Under the pieces are notes generated by a model. That model did not search any database and was not told the origin of the DNA. It saw nothing but the letters and a program-made list of their open reading frames with translations. Shown here piece by piece: positions 44,295-55,100 of a DNA stretch of 64,000 bases. A program made the translations under genes and the position numbers. The first letter of the stretch is position 1; each line of letters opens with the position of its first letter. Origin of the DNA: Dugong dugon (Eukaryota; Chordata; Mammalia; Sirenia; Dugongidae); assembly GCA_030035585.1 (NCBI GenBank), contig CM057466.1, positions 114,365,682 to 114,429,681 of the forward strand. Direction: 5' to 3'.

Positions 44295-45997
44295 AAAGGA
44301 TGTAGTTTAGACAACTTTGTTCTTGCAGCCGTGACAGGATCCCTGCCCAACTTGCACCTGAAACGTGCATCTGTCGGCATCCCTGTCCTCCTTTTCTCAT
44401 CGTTGGTTAAGGGCAGCAAGACTCAGCAACTTTGTTGTCATCGTCTCATTTTTTCAGATTGCCTTTCTAATTCAATAAATCTTGACCACAATCTTGTATA
44501 AAGTACCTCCTTCTTTTGGTCTTAGCTAATGAAGTTTATCTTACCCAAATCCTTACATTATTAAAACCAAACTCGTCTAGTTCCCTCGTATTTTCACATC
44601 ATTCCTTTGAAATTTCCATCTGTCTCATTTCTTTCTGCCAAACCAGTTTAGCCCTGTTCCTATGAATCAAAGAAGACAAGAAAGAAAGATTCTGGGAGGG
44701 ATCAATGTGCCAATGATTAATGAGCTTCCATTTGGAGTAAAAATCCTATATGGTTCCGTAAAGGGTTCATTAAATGAGAGTAACATTTCTAGAAGCAGAG
44801 ACAGCACACCAGGAGAACTGTGCCCCTGACTCAATTACTTGCAGGTGTCCACATGAACGACCTGACCTTATCACATCATACTGTATACAAGTACATTCTT
44901 TTCAAATATAGCGGTCTATCCCATCCTTTTGTTCTTCTTCTTCTTGTTTTTATTTTTGTCTTATTTTTCTTTTGCTTATAAACTTGTGTAATTTAGAAAT
45001 AGAATCCACTTGTTGATAGTAAAGTGGTCCTTGCATCACACATATTTTCCCATCAGTATCAGTGAAATTGATAACACAGTTTCAAGTATTTTTAGTGTTG
45101 AATAGACTACAGGTAACCTTTTTATATCTACAACTCCTATGCAACCTTACAAGAAAACTCAATCAATTAAAGTACCGTACTCAAATGACAGTGGAATTAT
45201 GTGTCTTTTCTACTGAAAACCATTGAAACTCACAGTGCATTACATCAGTTAAGAAGACTTAATTTCTAAATGGCACAAATGAACAAAGCATGAGTCATAG
45301 CAAGCGGTTCTTCTAAAAGCCATCAGCGTTAATGGTTTTGTAACCGTATGAATTTGATATGTGCTTCATTTACACAGCAAGCTAAATCCATGTCAGTGCT
45401 GTAATATTTCTGCTCATATACACAATGCTTCATGCTGTGTTGTATGCATTTAATTGCATAAAAATAAAGATAGCTCTTTGCATAGTTTTCTACGTCCATG
45501 ACTTTTGGTGAGAAGATATGATCACGCTTTGCTATCACACTACATGGAGTGCACTTAAGCCAATCAATAAGTAATGATTCATAACATTTGAAGTTATGAT
45601 AATCAGAGATTAGGGGAGAACAGCAGATTCCAGTGTCTAGGAAGAAGGTATTTTTCATTGCTCATGTATCTACATATCACATCTGTTTGGCGCTACACCA
45701 GACTTTTCCATTTTATCTCTTTGTGCTGCCATCTAGCATAAATGAATTATTCTACAGAGGCATGTAGAAACAAATTTCTCAAGCTTCCAATGGCTCCGGG
45801 TTTTATTGTTTTATTGAGTCCTTTGTCTCTAAGCCATTTATTATGATCGTCCTGAGATAATACGACCCCTAGATGGAAATAATCGTGTATTAACTATGAT
45901 GAGTTCATAGCTGGTCCGTAGTGTGAAGAATCAGAACATTAATTTGTCCTGGCCTACTTATTTCCTTAACATAAAAAACTGTGCTTTATGTTTAACA
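44295..45997. other. Unassigned AT-rich DNA, SINE-free
   Basis: No gene recognised. A 109-codon minus-strand frame (45329-45658) is cysteine/tyrosine-rich with no domain and sits in AT-rich text containing ATTTAATTGCAT and CCAATCAATAAG. It could be a small conserved non-coding element. Uncertain. Confidence 0.4.
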
Positions 45998-46160
45998 TGA
46001 TCTCCAGATGATTCTTATGTATACATTTACATTTTAAAAGATCTCCAAGTGATTCTTTTGTATACATAAAAATCACCTTGGGATCTTGTTAAAATGTAGA
46101 TTCTGATTCAGTATCTCTGGGGTGGAAATGCATATTCTCAGCAGGGGATTGACCCAAATG
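45998..46160 (+). mobile_element. MER5A-type hAT remnant with duplicated end
   Basis: TCACCTTGGGATCTTGTTAA and GATTCTGATTCAGTATCTC follow MER5A. Just upstream, the motif ATCTCCA.(G/A)TGATTCTT.TGTATACAT occurs twice, about 39 bp apart. Confidence 0.6.
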
Positions 46161-47055
46161 AACTGGTTCAAAGCCCCGTTGTTAACCAAGTTCCTGTGGA
46201 GTTGATTCAGGTATCCTTTTACGTCTTCAGTTTGCAGTCCCCAGGCCAAGAAAAGGTAGTGAGAGGCCTGGGAAAATCCCTTCAGCACCATCTCAGTCAT
46301 AAAATCGAGCATTAGAAAGAATCCTAGAGTTTGCCAGTCACACAAAATGCTGGATGCTTGGATAGATGTGCTCTGATCCTTACTCCATTCTGTAAAGTTG
46401 AAATATTCTCACTAAGCTCACTTAAATACTTGGAGAGCAACACTGCAATCAGGGAAGGCATTCACAATTTAAGTAGTTTTCTTTCAGGCTCCATCATGCT
46501 GAATGCAAACCTTTAGGGTTCAACACTGAGGTAGACCCTTAAGCTTTGCACTAGTTTCAGGCCCCTTGTGGTGCACTCGGAGAACCACCTTTTGGTCTCC
46601 TGTGATAATCCCCTTGGAAATTGTCTTCTTTCCCTTTGTGGTCCCATCTGATAGTCTCCTTGAGAAATCAAGCCATTTCTTCCCCACCGAGGGGCAAACA
46701 TTAAAATGTAATGATTAAATCCAAGGCCAGCACAACCAACTTCTTAGCCCTACCCTGAAGCCCCAGTTAGGATAGCTACCCACATTCCTCTCTCGTTCTT
46801 TCTTGCTTACATGTTGGGTTTCCCTGTATCTGGTCATGCTCTGAGTGGCCCTGCTATGTGGTGTTCATGTACCTTTCTTGGAACTGTGAGTATTATGAAC
46901 TTAGTTACTTCTATGGCCTCCCTAACTCCTCTTTCCTATGTAGTACCTGACTCACCATCCCACAAATACGCTACAGCAAGGCGTTATAGCCTCACGGTCC
47001 CAAGATGGCTTCTATACCCAGCTACCTATACTAAACATTTAGATCAAGGATTCTA
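46161..47055. other. Unassigned
   Basis: No gene proven. Frames at 46073-46345 (-) and 46811-47137 (+, 108 codons) lack domains; the second runs into the L1-like 3' UTR. Confidence 0.4.
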
Positions 47056-47495
47056 TAGAAGAATCCTGATCAAAAGGAGGAAAGTGTGGAACAGAATTAG
47101 AAATTCTTATGGAGCCCAGACTTTCTGGAGCCATTGAGTCTGGATGGCACTCTGAAACCATTGCCCTGAGATCATCTTTAAACCTTCTACCTTAGACCAA
47201 AACTGTCCCCTGAAGTCATCTTTGAACCAAATAATAGTTTAGCTTAATTAAAAATGAATGTCTGTATTCAGCATTATACTTTTATAAGAATTATCTATAA
47301 TGTGATCAAATTGACAACAGCAACTCAAAAGGATAGATAAGAAGCTTGTGGGGGAGGCAGTGAGTTTGTGTGAATAAGGGTGAAATAGTTTGGAAAAAGC
47401 TGTTGAGAAGGGTGACACAACTTGAAGAATATCATCGATGTCCCTGACTTGTACATGTAGAAACTGCTGAATTGGTGTACTTATGATTGTGTATA
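47056..47495 (+). mobile_element. L1-like 3' UTR, second tail type
   Basis: GGAGGAAAGTGTGGAACAGA, CATTGCCCTGAGATCATCTT and CAACTTGAAGAATATCATCG end in CTGAATTGGTGTACTTATG. The last 80 bp recur in related form at 60200-60280, beside another L1 3' UTR. Family recalled, moderate certainty. Confidence 0.55.
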
Positions 47496-47530
47496 AATGA
47501 ATGAATGAACAAATGAATGAATGAATAAGT
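47496..47530. repeat. (GAAT)n short repeat
   Basis: AAATGAATGAATGAACAAAT type units at the 3' end of the L1-like element. Confidence 0.85.
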
Positions 47531-47607
47531 ATCTAAAGGAATAAACAAAAAAGTGGCCTCTGCAGGCATCTGTTGGCCTTCACCCACCACATTTTACCAC
47601 TGCAGTG

Positions 47608-47755
47608 TAGGCCATTGGTTTTCAAAGTGCAGTCCCTAGGGAACTACCTGGGAACTTGCTAGAAAGGTAAACCTTTGGGCCCCACCCCACCTACAGAATA
47701 TGAATTGGACTGCAACTCCACAGGCCCTCAGACAGTTGAGGCAGAGGAATATTTA
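47608..47755 (-). mobile_element. MER5/Charlie-type hAT remnant
   Basis: GGTTTTCAAAGTGCAGTCCC, GAACTTGCTAGAAAGG and GGGCCCCACCCCACCTACAG match this group. Confidence 0.65.
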
Positions 47756-47902
47756 AGGACCTGCTCTGGGGCAGGGAAGCCCCTATCTGAAGATGCAAAT
47801 ACTTTACCTGGGCCATCCCAAGGAACAAACAAGTTCTCCCCGAGAGGCAGTTGGGAAGGGGGGCACTCTCAGCTCCAGGGGCCCAGCAATGGTCCCAGAA
47901 CC

Positions 47903-48215
47903 ACTGTTGGTGGTGTTAGCTGCCTTCAAGGTGACCCCATGCACAATGGAACAAACTGTGGCCTCCATAATCAGTTGAGGATAAGACTGTTGTGATCCAT
48001 AAGGTTTTCATTGACTGATTTTCAGAAGTAGATCAGCAGGCCTTTCTTCCTAGTCCTTCTTAGCCTGGAAGCTCTGCTGAAACCGGTTCAGCACCATAGT
48101 GACACTCGAGCCTACAATGACAGCTGGTGGTGGCTGTGTATGAGGTGCATTGGCTGGGAATTAAACTCTGGTCTCCCACTTGGAAGGTGAGAATTCTATC
48201 ACTGAACCACACAAT
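47903..48215 (-). mobile_element. tRNA-Gly-headed SINE
   Basis: Reversed copy: tail GTTGGTGGTGTTAGCTGCC at left; body GGAAGCTCTGCTGAAACCGG; head GAGAATTCTATCACTGAACC at right. Confidence 0.88.
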
Positions 48216-49601
48216 CCGAAGAGGATAAACCACACAAGTTAGTGGGCATGCAGTGAGCAAAGCATCTTACCTAGTTTGTGTTTTCGGTCATCTGACAGAT
48301 ATTATCAAACCCAGAACCCCATAGAGAGCTCCTCATTAACCCCTGTTCATTTCTAGGATCTGAACACGCCTAATCTCAAACGCAAACACAGTTTACTTTA
48401 TTTTGCTTGGGGGAGAAGAAACTGAGGGAAGTGGAAGTTAAACAATTCTCAAATGTGGGATTCTAAAGTTTCGTTATAACTCCACAGAGGCTTGGACACC
48501 CAACTCCTCAGTGTAGCTGGAAGACGGGGTGTCTTGAAGTCGCTCAGGGGCTAGGTGAAGCAGAGGCTGAATGATGTGGCCAGTGGCAGGTCTTCCAATC
48601 CTATCTTCATCTCAACCATGTGGTGTGATGTGAGTATGTTCCCATAGGCTTACTGCCCTGTCTTTTATATCCTGCCCCAAGTGAGTGGGACCCAGAATTC
48701 ACCACGCAGAGAACACACACACACCCAGGCCTGCTCAGGTGTCTTGCTGGGGCTCTCCTTCCTGCATAGAACCACACCCTCCTGTGTGCACTCGTAGGCT
48801 CAAAAGTTTGGCAGCTGTGGAAGGACAGTGTAGGTGGCCCTTGGGGGTGTGTGTGGTGTACACACCTGTGGGGCAAGCCAGGTGTGGTGCTGCTTGCAGC
48901 ATGGGGTAGGAAGAGAATGGGGGAAGACAGGAGCCAGGGCCCAGGGCCAGCTCCTCGCCATGCATCCCGAGGGTCAGAAAATTCTGAATTTGGACCTGAC
49001 CTACCAGGTATATTTGCCAATGTGGGGCAATAGAAAGTATTTTATTTCTTATATATGAGCTTTACTTAAAGCCTTTAAAAATGTGGATATATGATAAATA
49101 GGACACCACTTGTAATTTTGCCCCTAACCCTGCAAACGTGATGGGCAAGCCTGGCACTTGGAGTCTTGAGTTTGACCCCAAGTCCTTTATGTCCCAAGGC
49201 TGCATTAGAATTCACTCAATGCAGCCCTTTCCATGATTTATTTAGACTTTAAGAATATATTTATCTGCAACGCAAGGCAGGTTGAGGACTCTTGGTATTA
49301 TTTTAAAATCTGCACAGCAGTTGCAAGCAGCATGTTGAGCAATTGGATTATTAGTTTCTTTTTTTCTTTTTTTTTCTGGTGGTTCTGTTGTAAGAGCATT
49401 TAATTGTGTTTTAAAACATGAATCAGTTCGTTATTGTTAATGACAGTAGCAAAATCCCTTGCATTAGATGTCAGTGTAGGTAAATATTGAGAAATAAAAT
49501 TCATAAATCACTCATCACATGCTGTTACGTATTGTAGATGGCGGTTTGCATTTTATTTTACCTCCGAGGTTGTTGAGTACTTAAGTGTAAGAGCTAACTA
49601 T
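48216..49601. other. Unassigned, with a GC-rich block and TATA-like motif
   Basis: 48605-49000 is GC-rich and low in stops on both strands (137-codon minus frame, proline/serine-rich, no domain). On the minus strand GATATAAAAGACAGGGCAG (about 48656-48674) looks like a TATA box; this could be an unrecognised LTR. The rest is AT-rich without a gene. Confidence 0.35.
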
Positions 49602-49814
49602 CCGAACCCAAACCAAACCCACTGCCATCAAGTTGATTCCTACTCATAGAGACCCTGAAGGACACAGTAGAACTGCCCCATAGAATTTCCAGGGCTGTAA
49701 TCTTTATGAAAGCCGACTGCCACATCTTTCTCCCGAGAAGCCACTGGTAGGTTTGAACTGCTGACTTTTCAGTTAGCAGCGGACTGCTTAACTACTGCAC
49801 CACCAGGGCTCCTT
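49602..49814 (-). mobile_element. AfroSINE with 13-bp TSD
   Basis: Bounded by AAGAGCTAACTAT at 49589-49601 and 49815-49827. Head CACCAGGGCTCC at the right. Confidence 0.96.
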
Positions 49815-49836
49815 AAGAGCTAACTATAACTAACTA

Positions 49837-49990
49837 ACTCACTGCTGTTGCGTCAATTCCAACTCTTAGCAACCCTACAGGACAGAGTAGAACTGCCCCA
49901 TAGGATTTTCAAGGAGCGGCTGGTGGGTTCCAACTGCTGACCTTTTGGTTAGCAGCTGAGCTCTTAATCACTGCACCACCAGGGCGCCAG
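49837..49990 (-). mobile_element. Second AfroSINE inserted beside the first
   Basis: Bounded by AACTAACTA at about 49828-49836 and 49991-49999. The target lies at the edge of the TSD of the first SINE. Confidence 0.93.
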
Positions 49991-50527
49991 AACTAACTAT
50001 AGGATGTACAAAAAGTTGGGAGACATTTGATAATCTTAATATTAAGTAATATGTTATAGTGACATTTCCACGTTATAGGCTTGATATGTTTTTCTTTGAC
50101 TTCTTAAGAGAGTACCTCTAAATTTAAAAGAATGGGTCTATCTGTTAGTCTGATAAAAAGTACACCATATGCTCTCTCTTTTCTAAATACTTATTGTAAT
50201 TTTTCAGATTAACAGTTGATTAACAATTGGACCTTCTATTTTAAATTTAGAGGTATTTTACCTTAGAAGGTGTCTGGAGGTTGACAAAACATTGAATATA
50301 TTATTGGAAAACATAACTAAAATGCTGGTTTAAAGCACGTTTATCACACACTTCCCCCTTTTCAGACGCATTCTGCAGCTCAGATTTTGCATCCCCTACA
50401 GCACAGTGCTTTGTCATCATGAAGAAGGACATTTCCTTTTCAACTGTGTACAGTTCTTCTGTTATTCACTTGGAAAATGAACTCTGTTTTTTACATATCT
50501 TTGGGAAATAGTGGGTGTGTGGGGAAA
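49991..50527. other. Unassigned AT-rich DNA
   Basis: AAATTTAGAGGTA and its near inverse occur about 130 bp apart (50115 and 50245). No gene. Confidence 0.4.
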
Positions 50528-50730
50528 ATATGGATTTTGGAATCAGAGTAGGGTTCCAGCCCTGTTCTCCTAGTGGTACAATACTGGGCACATTCTCCAC
50601 CATACAAGGCCTTCTATTCCTCGTCTGTAAAATGGTAATAGCAAAGTAGACTGAACTGGTGGATGTGTATGTTATAACACAGGGCTCGTCTCTGGAGTAA
50701 GTACTCAGTAAATACTAGTTCACTTTCTTC
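50528..50730 (+). mobile_element. MIR SINE
   Basis: ATTTTGGAATCAGAGTAGGG head-side text, CCTCGTCTGTAAAATGGTAA core, AGTACTCAGTAAATACTAG end. Confidence 0.8.
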
Positions 50731-51515
50731 TCCCCTTGCGTTACTAGAAAACCATTTTCAGATTGTAATAAAGAGCGTTCCAAAGTAGGTGATTTCTGAG
50801 GTTGACAGATCCCATTACTTAGCTTTAAATCTCATCTTAATGAGTAGGAGGAATTCCACAAAAGTATGCCCAGCCAGGCTTTCACACTGTGTTTCTAATT
50901 AGAATTTAAGTTGCTTTTAATGTCAGTTCTAAAGAAGCCAGGGTGGAGAATTAGCTGTTACCTGTAGAAATAAAATGTAAGGATGAGGCCCGGACAACTT
51001 GAGCCACAAAACTTTTTGCCCTTAGTTTTCAGGAAATGTAAGTGACACAGGGCAGGGATGGTGGTGGTGTTGAACATCTATGGTTTAGGTAGGGAATTAG
51101 AACTGAACAATCTGGTTTAAAAATTAAACTAACCAACACCCTCCAGAGGGAAAAAGAACATTTATTTGACCCTGACTCCAGAATCATCCCACATCATCTG
51201 CACTGTCTGCGGTTTTCTCTTTTGCTTACCATCACTGATGATAATCTCCAAACTCCATGGTCTTTTTTCCCTTTCAATGAAAAAAATTACTTGCTTATCA
51301 AATAGACAACTTCATTCAGCAGTGCTCTATAATGGTCTTGGTTAGAATTATCTTTTTTTAAACTATATTAGGCACAAAATATGCAATCTTCTTTATCAAG
51401 TGGTTTTCTTTCCTGACGAAGGGAAAATGTAAAACGAAATACGTTAATATTTGCCAAGAAAAAAAAAAAAAGTGTAAAAAGAGAACTAGGAAATACCCAA
51501 ACCTAATGTCTGAAG
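50731..51515. other. Unassigned
   Basis: No gene or named repeat. Confidence 0.45.
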
Positions 51516-51696
51516 AAAGCCCGGGTGGCACAGTGGTTAAGAGATCAGCGCTAACCAAAAGGTCAGCAGTTCAAATCTACCAGCCACTCCTTGGAAACGC
51601 TACGGGGCAGTTCTACTCTGTCCTATAGTGTCACTATGAGTCAGAATTGACTCTACAGCAAACGTGGTTTTTTTTCCTTCTTCTTCTTCTTCTTTT
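51516..51696 (+). mobile_element. AfroSINE with (TTC)n tail
   Basis: AGCCCGGGTGGCACAGTGGT head, CAGAATTGACTCTACAGCA end, then T-run and CTTCTTCTTC to about 51696. Confidence 0.93.
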
Positions 51697-51907
51697 ATGT
51701 CTGAAAACTTGCAATCTACTGCTAGGTTGGTTAGAGACCCACTAAAGTCTGAAATTTGTTAATCAAAGCTTAGCTTAACTTCAGAGAGCAGGCGGTCATT
51801 TGGGGAAGCACACTTTTTAGTGATTGTAAATAATATAGTGAGAGAAAGTTGATGCTGTTTAAGGTAAAACTTGATTTTCCTTACTCATCGAATCTCCATG
51901 GAAGGCA

Positions 51908-52125
51908 GGGAGCATAGTGGGAAAAATACAGAATTAGAATACAGCAGAGCAACTGGGGTCCACGTTGTTCTACAGTGTAACCTTGGGCAGGGTTAACCTT
52001 TCTTAGCTCCATGATTGCATCTTTCGAACTAGAATTCAAAAGCAGACTTTTTGTGCAGATTAGAGATACTTGTATGTATTGCCCAGGAAAATATGTGGCA
52101 GTCAATGATTATTAACTATTATTTT
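51908..52125 (+). mobile_element. MIR SINE
   Basis: AGCATAGTGGGAAAAATACA, GTAACCTTGGGCAGGGTTAA and GTGGCAGTCAATGATTATTA mark the three MIR parts. Confidence 0.75.
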
Positions 52126-52264
52126 GCAAGCACCAGGGTCTTGGCATGTTCCAAAATAGTAGTATAATTCAAAAAACAAAAAAGCCAATGATGGCATTAT
52201 TTAAAAGATGAAAATTAATAAATGTTTTTTAAAAGCATCAAATTGCTAAATCTTATAAAAATTG

Positions 52265-52396
52265 GCATTCATAAAGTTTCCCCTAGCTATTTGTGTTTTT
52301 ATCAAGCATTAACTTGAGTTATTTGGACCTAAGTGTAAAAAAAAAAAGTTAATGCTTGATAAAAACACAAATAGCTAGGGGAAACATTATGAATGC
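52265..52396. repeat. Near-perfect inverted repeat, 50-bp arms, 32-bp loop
   Basis: Left arm 52265-52314 and right arm 52347-52396 are reverse complements at 49 of 50 positions (core TTAATGCTTGATAAAAACAC on the right arm). The loop is AT-rich and ends in eleven A. No homology continues beyond the arms. If transcribed it would fold into a long hairpin. Confidence 0.97.
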
Positions 52397-52454
52397 TAGC
52401 TGGTCTCTCATGCAAGTTGACTTGTGATAGAACAGACAGTCTATGAAACAAACC

Positions 52455-52690
52455 CAGAATAAGAACTATCTTTATTGAGGGGTTCAGAAACACTTCATAA
52501 TATAATCTTTAGAACCCAGTTCTTGGGCTTTGGGGGTGCAGGACCTCTTCAGGGACACTGAGACATTGGCCTGGCTTCCCTTATAGCCTCATCAGCATCC
52601 CTGCCACTAGGGAGTATGATGGGGCCATTGGGGACCAGAGACACACATGCAAGAACAAGCGGGGGCTGGGCAATGGGATGGCAGCAGGAG
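52455..52690 (-). other. Possible minus-strand transcript 3' end with polyadenylation signal
   Basis: Read on the minus strand, AATAAAG (TTTATT at 52471-52476) is followed by a GT-rich stretch. Upstream is a frame open for about 40 codons (SLVPNGPIILPSGRDADEAI) ending in a stop near 52559. Could be the end of a processed pseudogene or lncRNA; equally it could be chance. Confidence 0.25.
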
Positions 52691-52935
52691 AGGCTGATAT
52701 TGTTTTACATCATCCAGTAGGACATAATGATCAGGGAGCAATCAGGGCTGGAAAGAAGATATTTGGGCGTCATCGGCAAAGAGATTATAATTAAAGCCAT
52801 GTTAGTAGATGAAGTAGTCCTAGAAGAGTGTGAAGAATGGAGAAAAATGTCATAGAATCTAAAAATGTCATTTAAGGAGCTGTCAAAAGATAAGAGCCCA
52901 GGAATTGCAAGAGTAGATGGAAAAGCAGAAGAAAA
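52691..52935 (-). pseudogene. L2 LINE reverse transcriptase remnant
   Basis: The minus strand around 52765-52800 translates to NLFADDAQI, the decayed form of the catalytic YADD motif of CR1/L2-clade reverse transcriptases. The surrounding text (GGGCTGGAAAGAAGATATTT on the plus strand) follows antisense L2. No intact frame. Confidence 0.75.
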
Positions 52936-52949
52936 AAAAAAAAAAAAGC

Positions 52950-53353
52950 TGTATTAGTTTCTTGGGGCTGTTGTAACAAAATACCACAACTTCGGTGCCT
53001 TAAAAGAACAGAAATTCATTGTGTCACAGTTCTGAAATCTAGAAATCCTAATTCAGGATGTCGGCAGGGCCATTCTCTACCCAAAGCCTCTAGGGGAAGA
53101 TCCTCCGGTTTCTGGTGGCCCCAGGCGTCCCTGGCTGCAGCTGCAGCGTCCGACCATCTCCGCCTCCCTCCTCACGAGGCATCCTTCGTCTGTGTGTCTG
53201 AGCCTCTTCTCCTCTTTTATAGGACACCTCTCAGATTGGCTGAGGACCCACCCTACTCCAGTGTGGCCTCCTGTTAACTGATAACATCTGCAAAGACACT
53301 ATTTCCAAACAAGGTCAGGTATTAGGGCTTCAACATAATTCAATCCATTATAG
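52950..53353 (+). mobile_element. Solo LTR, MLT1-like (ERVL-MaLR group)
   Basis: TGTATTAGTTTCTTGGGGCT start, TTGTGTCACAGTTCTGAAAT, GGTGTCG-type GATGTCGGCAGGGCCATTC, CATCTGCAAAGACACTATTT, and end CCATTATAG. A 4-bp AAGC flanks both ends. About 404 bp, no internal retroviral genes, so a recombined solo LTR. Confidence 0.8.
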
Positions 53354-53985
53354 AAGCCAAGAAAAAAAAGACTGTTTCAAGGCATAGGGAAGATCCAACA
53401 GTATCAAATGTATTGGAATTAAATAAAAATACAACACTAACAGTTTCCTTCTGGCTGTGGCTGTTGGAGGGAGCCTTGGTGACCACACCGAAAGTGCTCC
53501 CCAAGAGTAGTAGGTCCTGTTGCCATATTGCAGTGGGGAAGGACGGAATAGGAGCGGACAGAGAAGTGAAAATAGACTCCATTGAGGACAAAGCAAATGG
53601 CCTGCAGTGAACGTAAGGTTACCAGTAACTTACTGTTGCTGTTCGCTCAAAAACTATCACTCCATTAAAAAAAAAAAAAAAAAAATCCCAATGCTGTTTT
53701 TAATTTATCGATATGCTCATTTTTAGTTCAGAAAATATAAATACTTGTAGCTTTAAAAAACATTGTACTCTTATGTTTTTTGTTTGAATGTTAGATAGAA
53801 TTTTTGACTGGAATGAATCAAATTTAAATAATGACTTACAATATAATCAAACCATAATCTCACTAACTCAGATTGAAAGAATGTCCGGCCGTTTTCAAAA
53901 CCATCACCTCATTTCATTTTGCATTAATTTTCTTAAATATGCCAACCTAATTGAAAGACAGAAATATCAGTGAAAAGAGGCCTCC
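53354..53985. other. Unassigned, with A homopolymer
   Basis: A-run of about 19 at 53665-53683. Overlapping frames at 53340-53610 on both strands lack domains. Confidence 0.4.
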
Positions 53986-55100
53986 CTCACATTTCGACCT
54001 TTACTTTCCAAATATAAAATTCACATATTTTCTCAACAATTCATTAGCTGGGACCCCCTCCAGGGATGGAAAGTCTAGCAAGGAAATTAATTCCTAAATG
54101 AGAAGTTCCTGCACAAACCTCTGCCATGTGTCATATAGAGCTATCTGAAAAGATGCCCTCAAACATACCATAGTAGTCAAGGAATGCGCCCAAACTGAAT
54201 ATTTATAAGGTGGCTCTCAAGAACAAGCAGCCAATCATCATTAGATCCTTTGGTATTCATTATAATAAAATTAATCTTGATTAATTCATTCATTATTAAT
54301 TTTGCATTCAAATGCAATTCCATAGAAATTGCATTGTGATTTAGCAATTAATTTACATACCAAGATTGAGAAGTATTTCCTTGACCCCCCCAGGCATAGC
54401 TCCCATTGTGTCAAAGGCAGGCCCAGGCGACATATTTGACTGAAAATATTCTGGAAAACAAATAAAGAAGAAATATTTAAGGTATGAATGCCTACGCAGA
54501 GAAAGATTGTCCCTGCCTCATCTTCTGAAATCTTATAAAACAGAACTTTTGCAGGCTCTGGTAGAGACAAAACTACACACATTCTTCAGACGTCAAAATA
54601 AAGTTTAGCTCTGTAAGCAGCTTAATTGAATTTTAAAAGTTTTTCATTCCTATTCATCATCTAAATGGGCTTTTAAAGAAATGTGCCTCCATGTAAGAAA
54701 TTCTGAAAAAAACAGATGGTAGGTCCAGAGAATCACCGCCTTTCACCCCTTTGTTCTTCATAAAGTGACCGTTCAAATACACCGAGAGTTTGGTGAAAAC
54801 GTGTAATGTCAGCTCCCATCTTAGTCTGGAGTCCATGGGCTGAATTCAAGAGGGGCTTTGTTATTTCGTCACCTGATGAGGTTACACGAAGCCTTTTAAT
54901 TTATACTCAACAGTGTTTTCATTGTTTAATTTTATCAAACTCTTCTCTATTTACATATGCAGTAGAATCAAGAATTCATAATAGAATTGAAGGGAACTCG
55001 GGTGATTAACTGATAGTTAAGAAGTTTTGCTTGTAAAAATGTAGGCACGTCTGTAAAAATATTAGAGTTTTATTTACCCCCTTCCGCCCAACGAAGTGAA
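53986..55100. promoter_or_regulatory. Candidate conserved non-coding element
   Basis: SINE- and LINE-free stretch with dense TAAT motifs (TAATCTTGATTAATTC, ATTATTAATTTTGCATTC, GCAATTAATTTACAT), a CCAATCATCATTAG site near 54231, and octamer-like TTTGCATTCAAATGCAA at about 54301. It resembles 23.8-25.6 kb. Function inferred only. Confidence 0.4.

Noticed and set aside
48607-49020. 137-codon minus frame
   Set aside because: Low-complexity Pro/Ser/His composition in GC-rich DNA, competing frames on the other strand, no domain.
53340-53610. Three overlapping frames of 65-83 codons on both strands
   Set aside because: They begin at the solo LTR edge and use the same bases in opposite directions; no domain.
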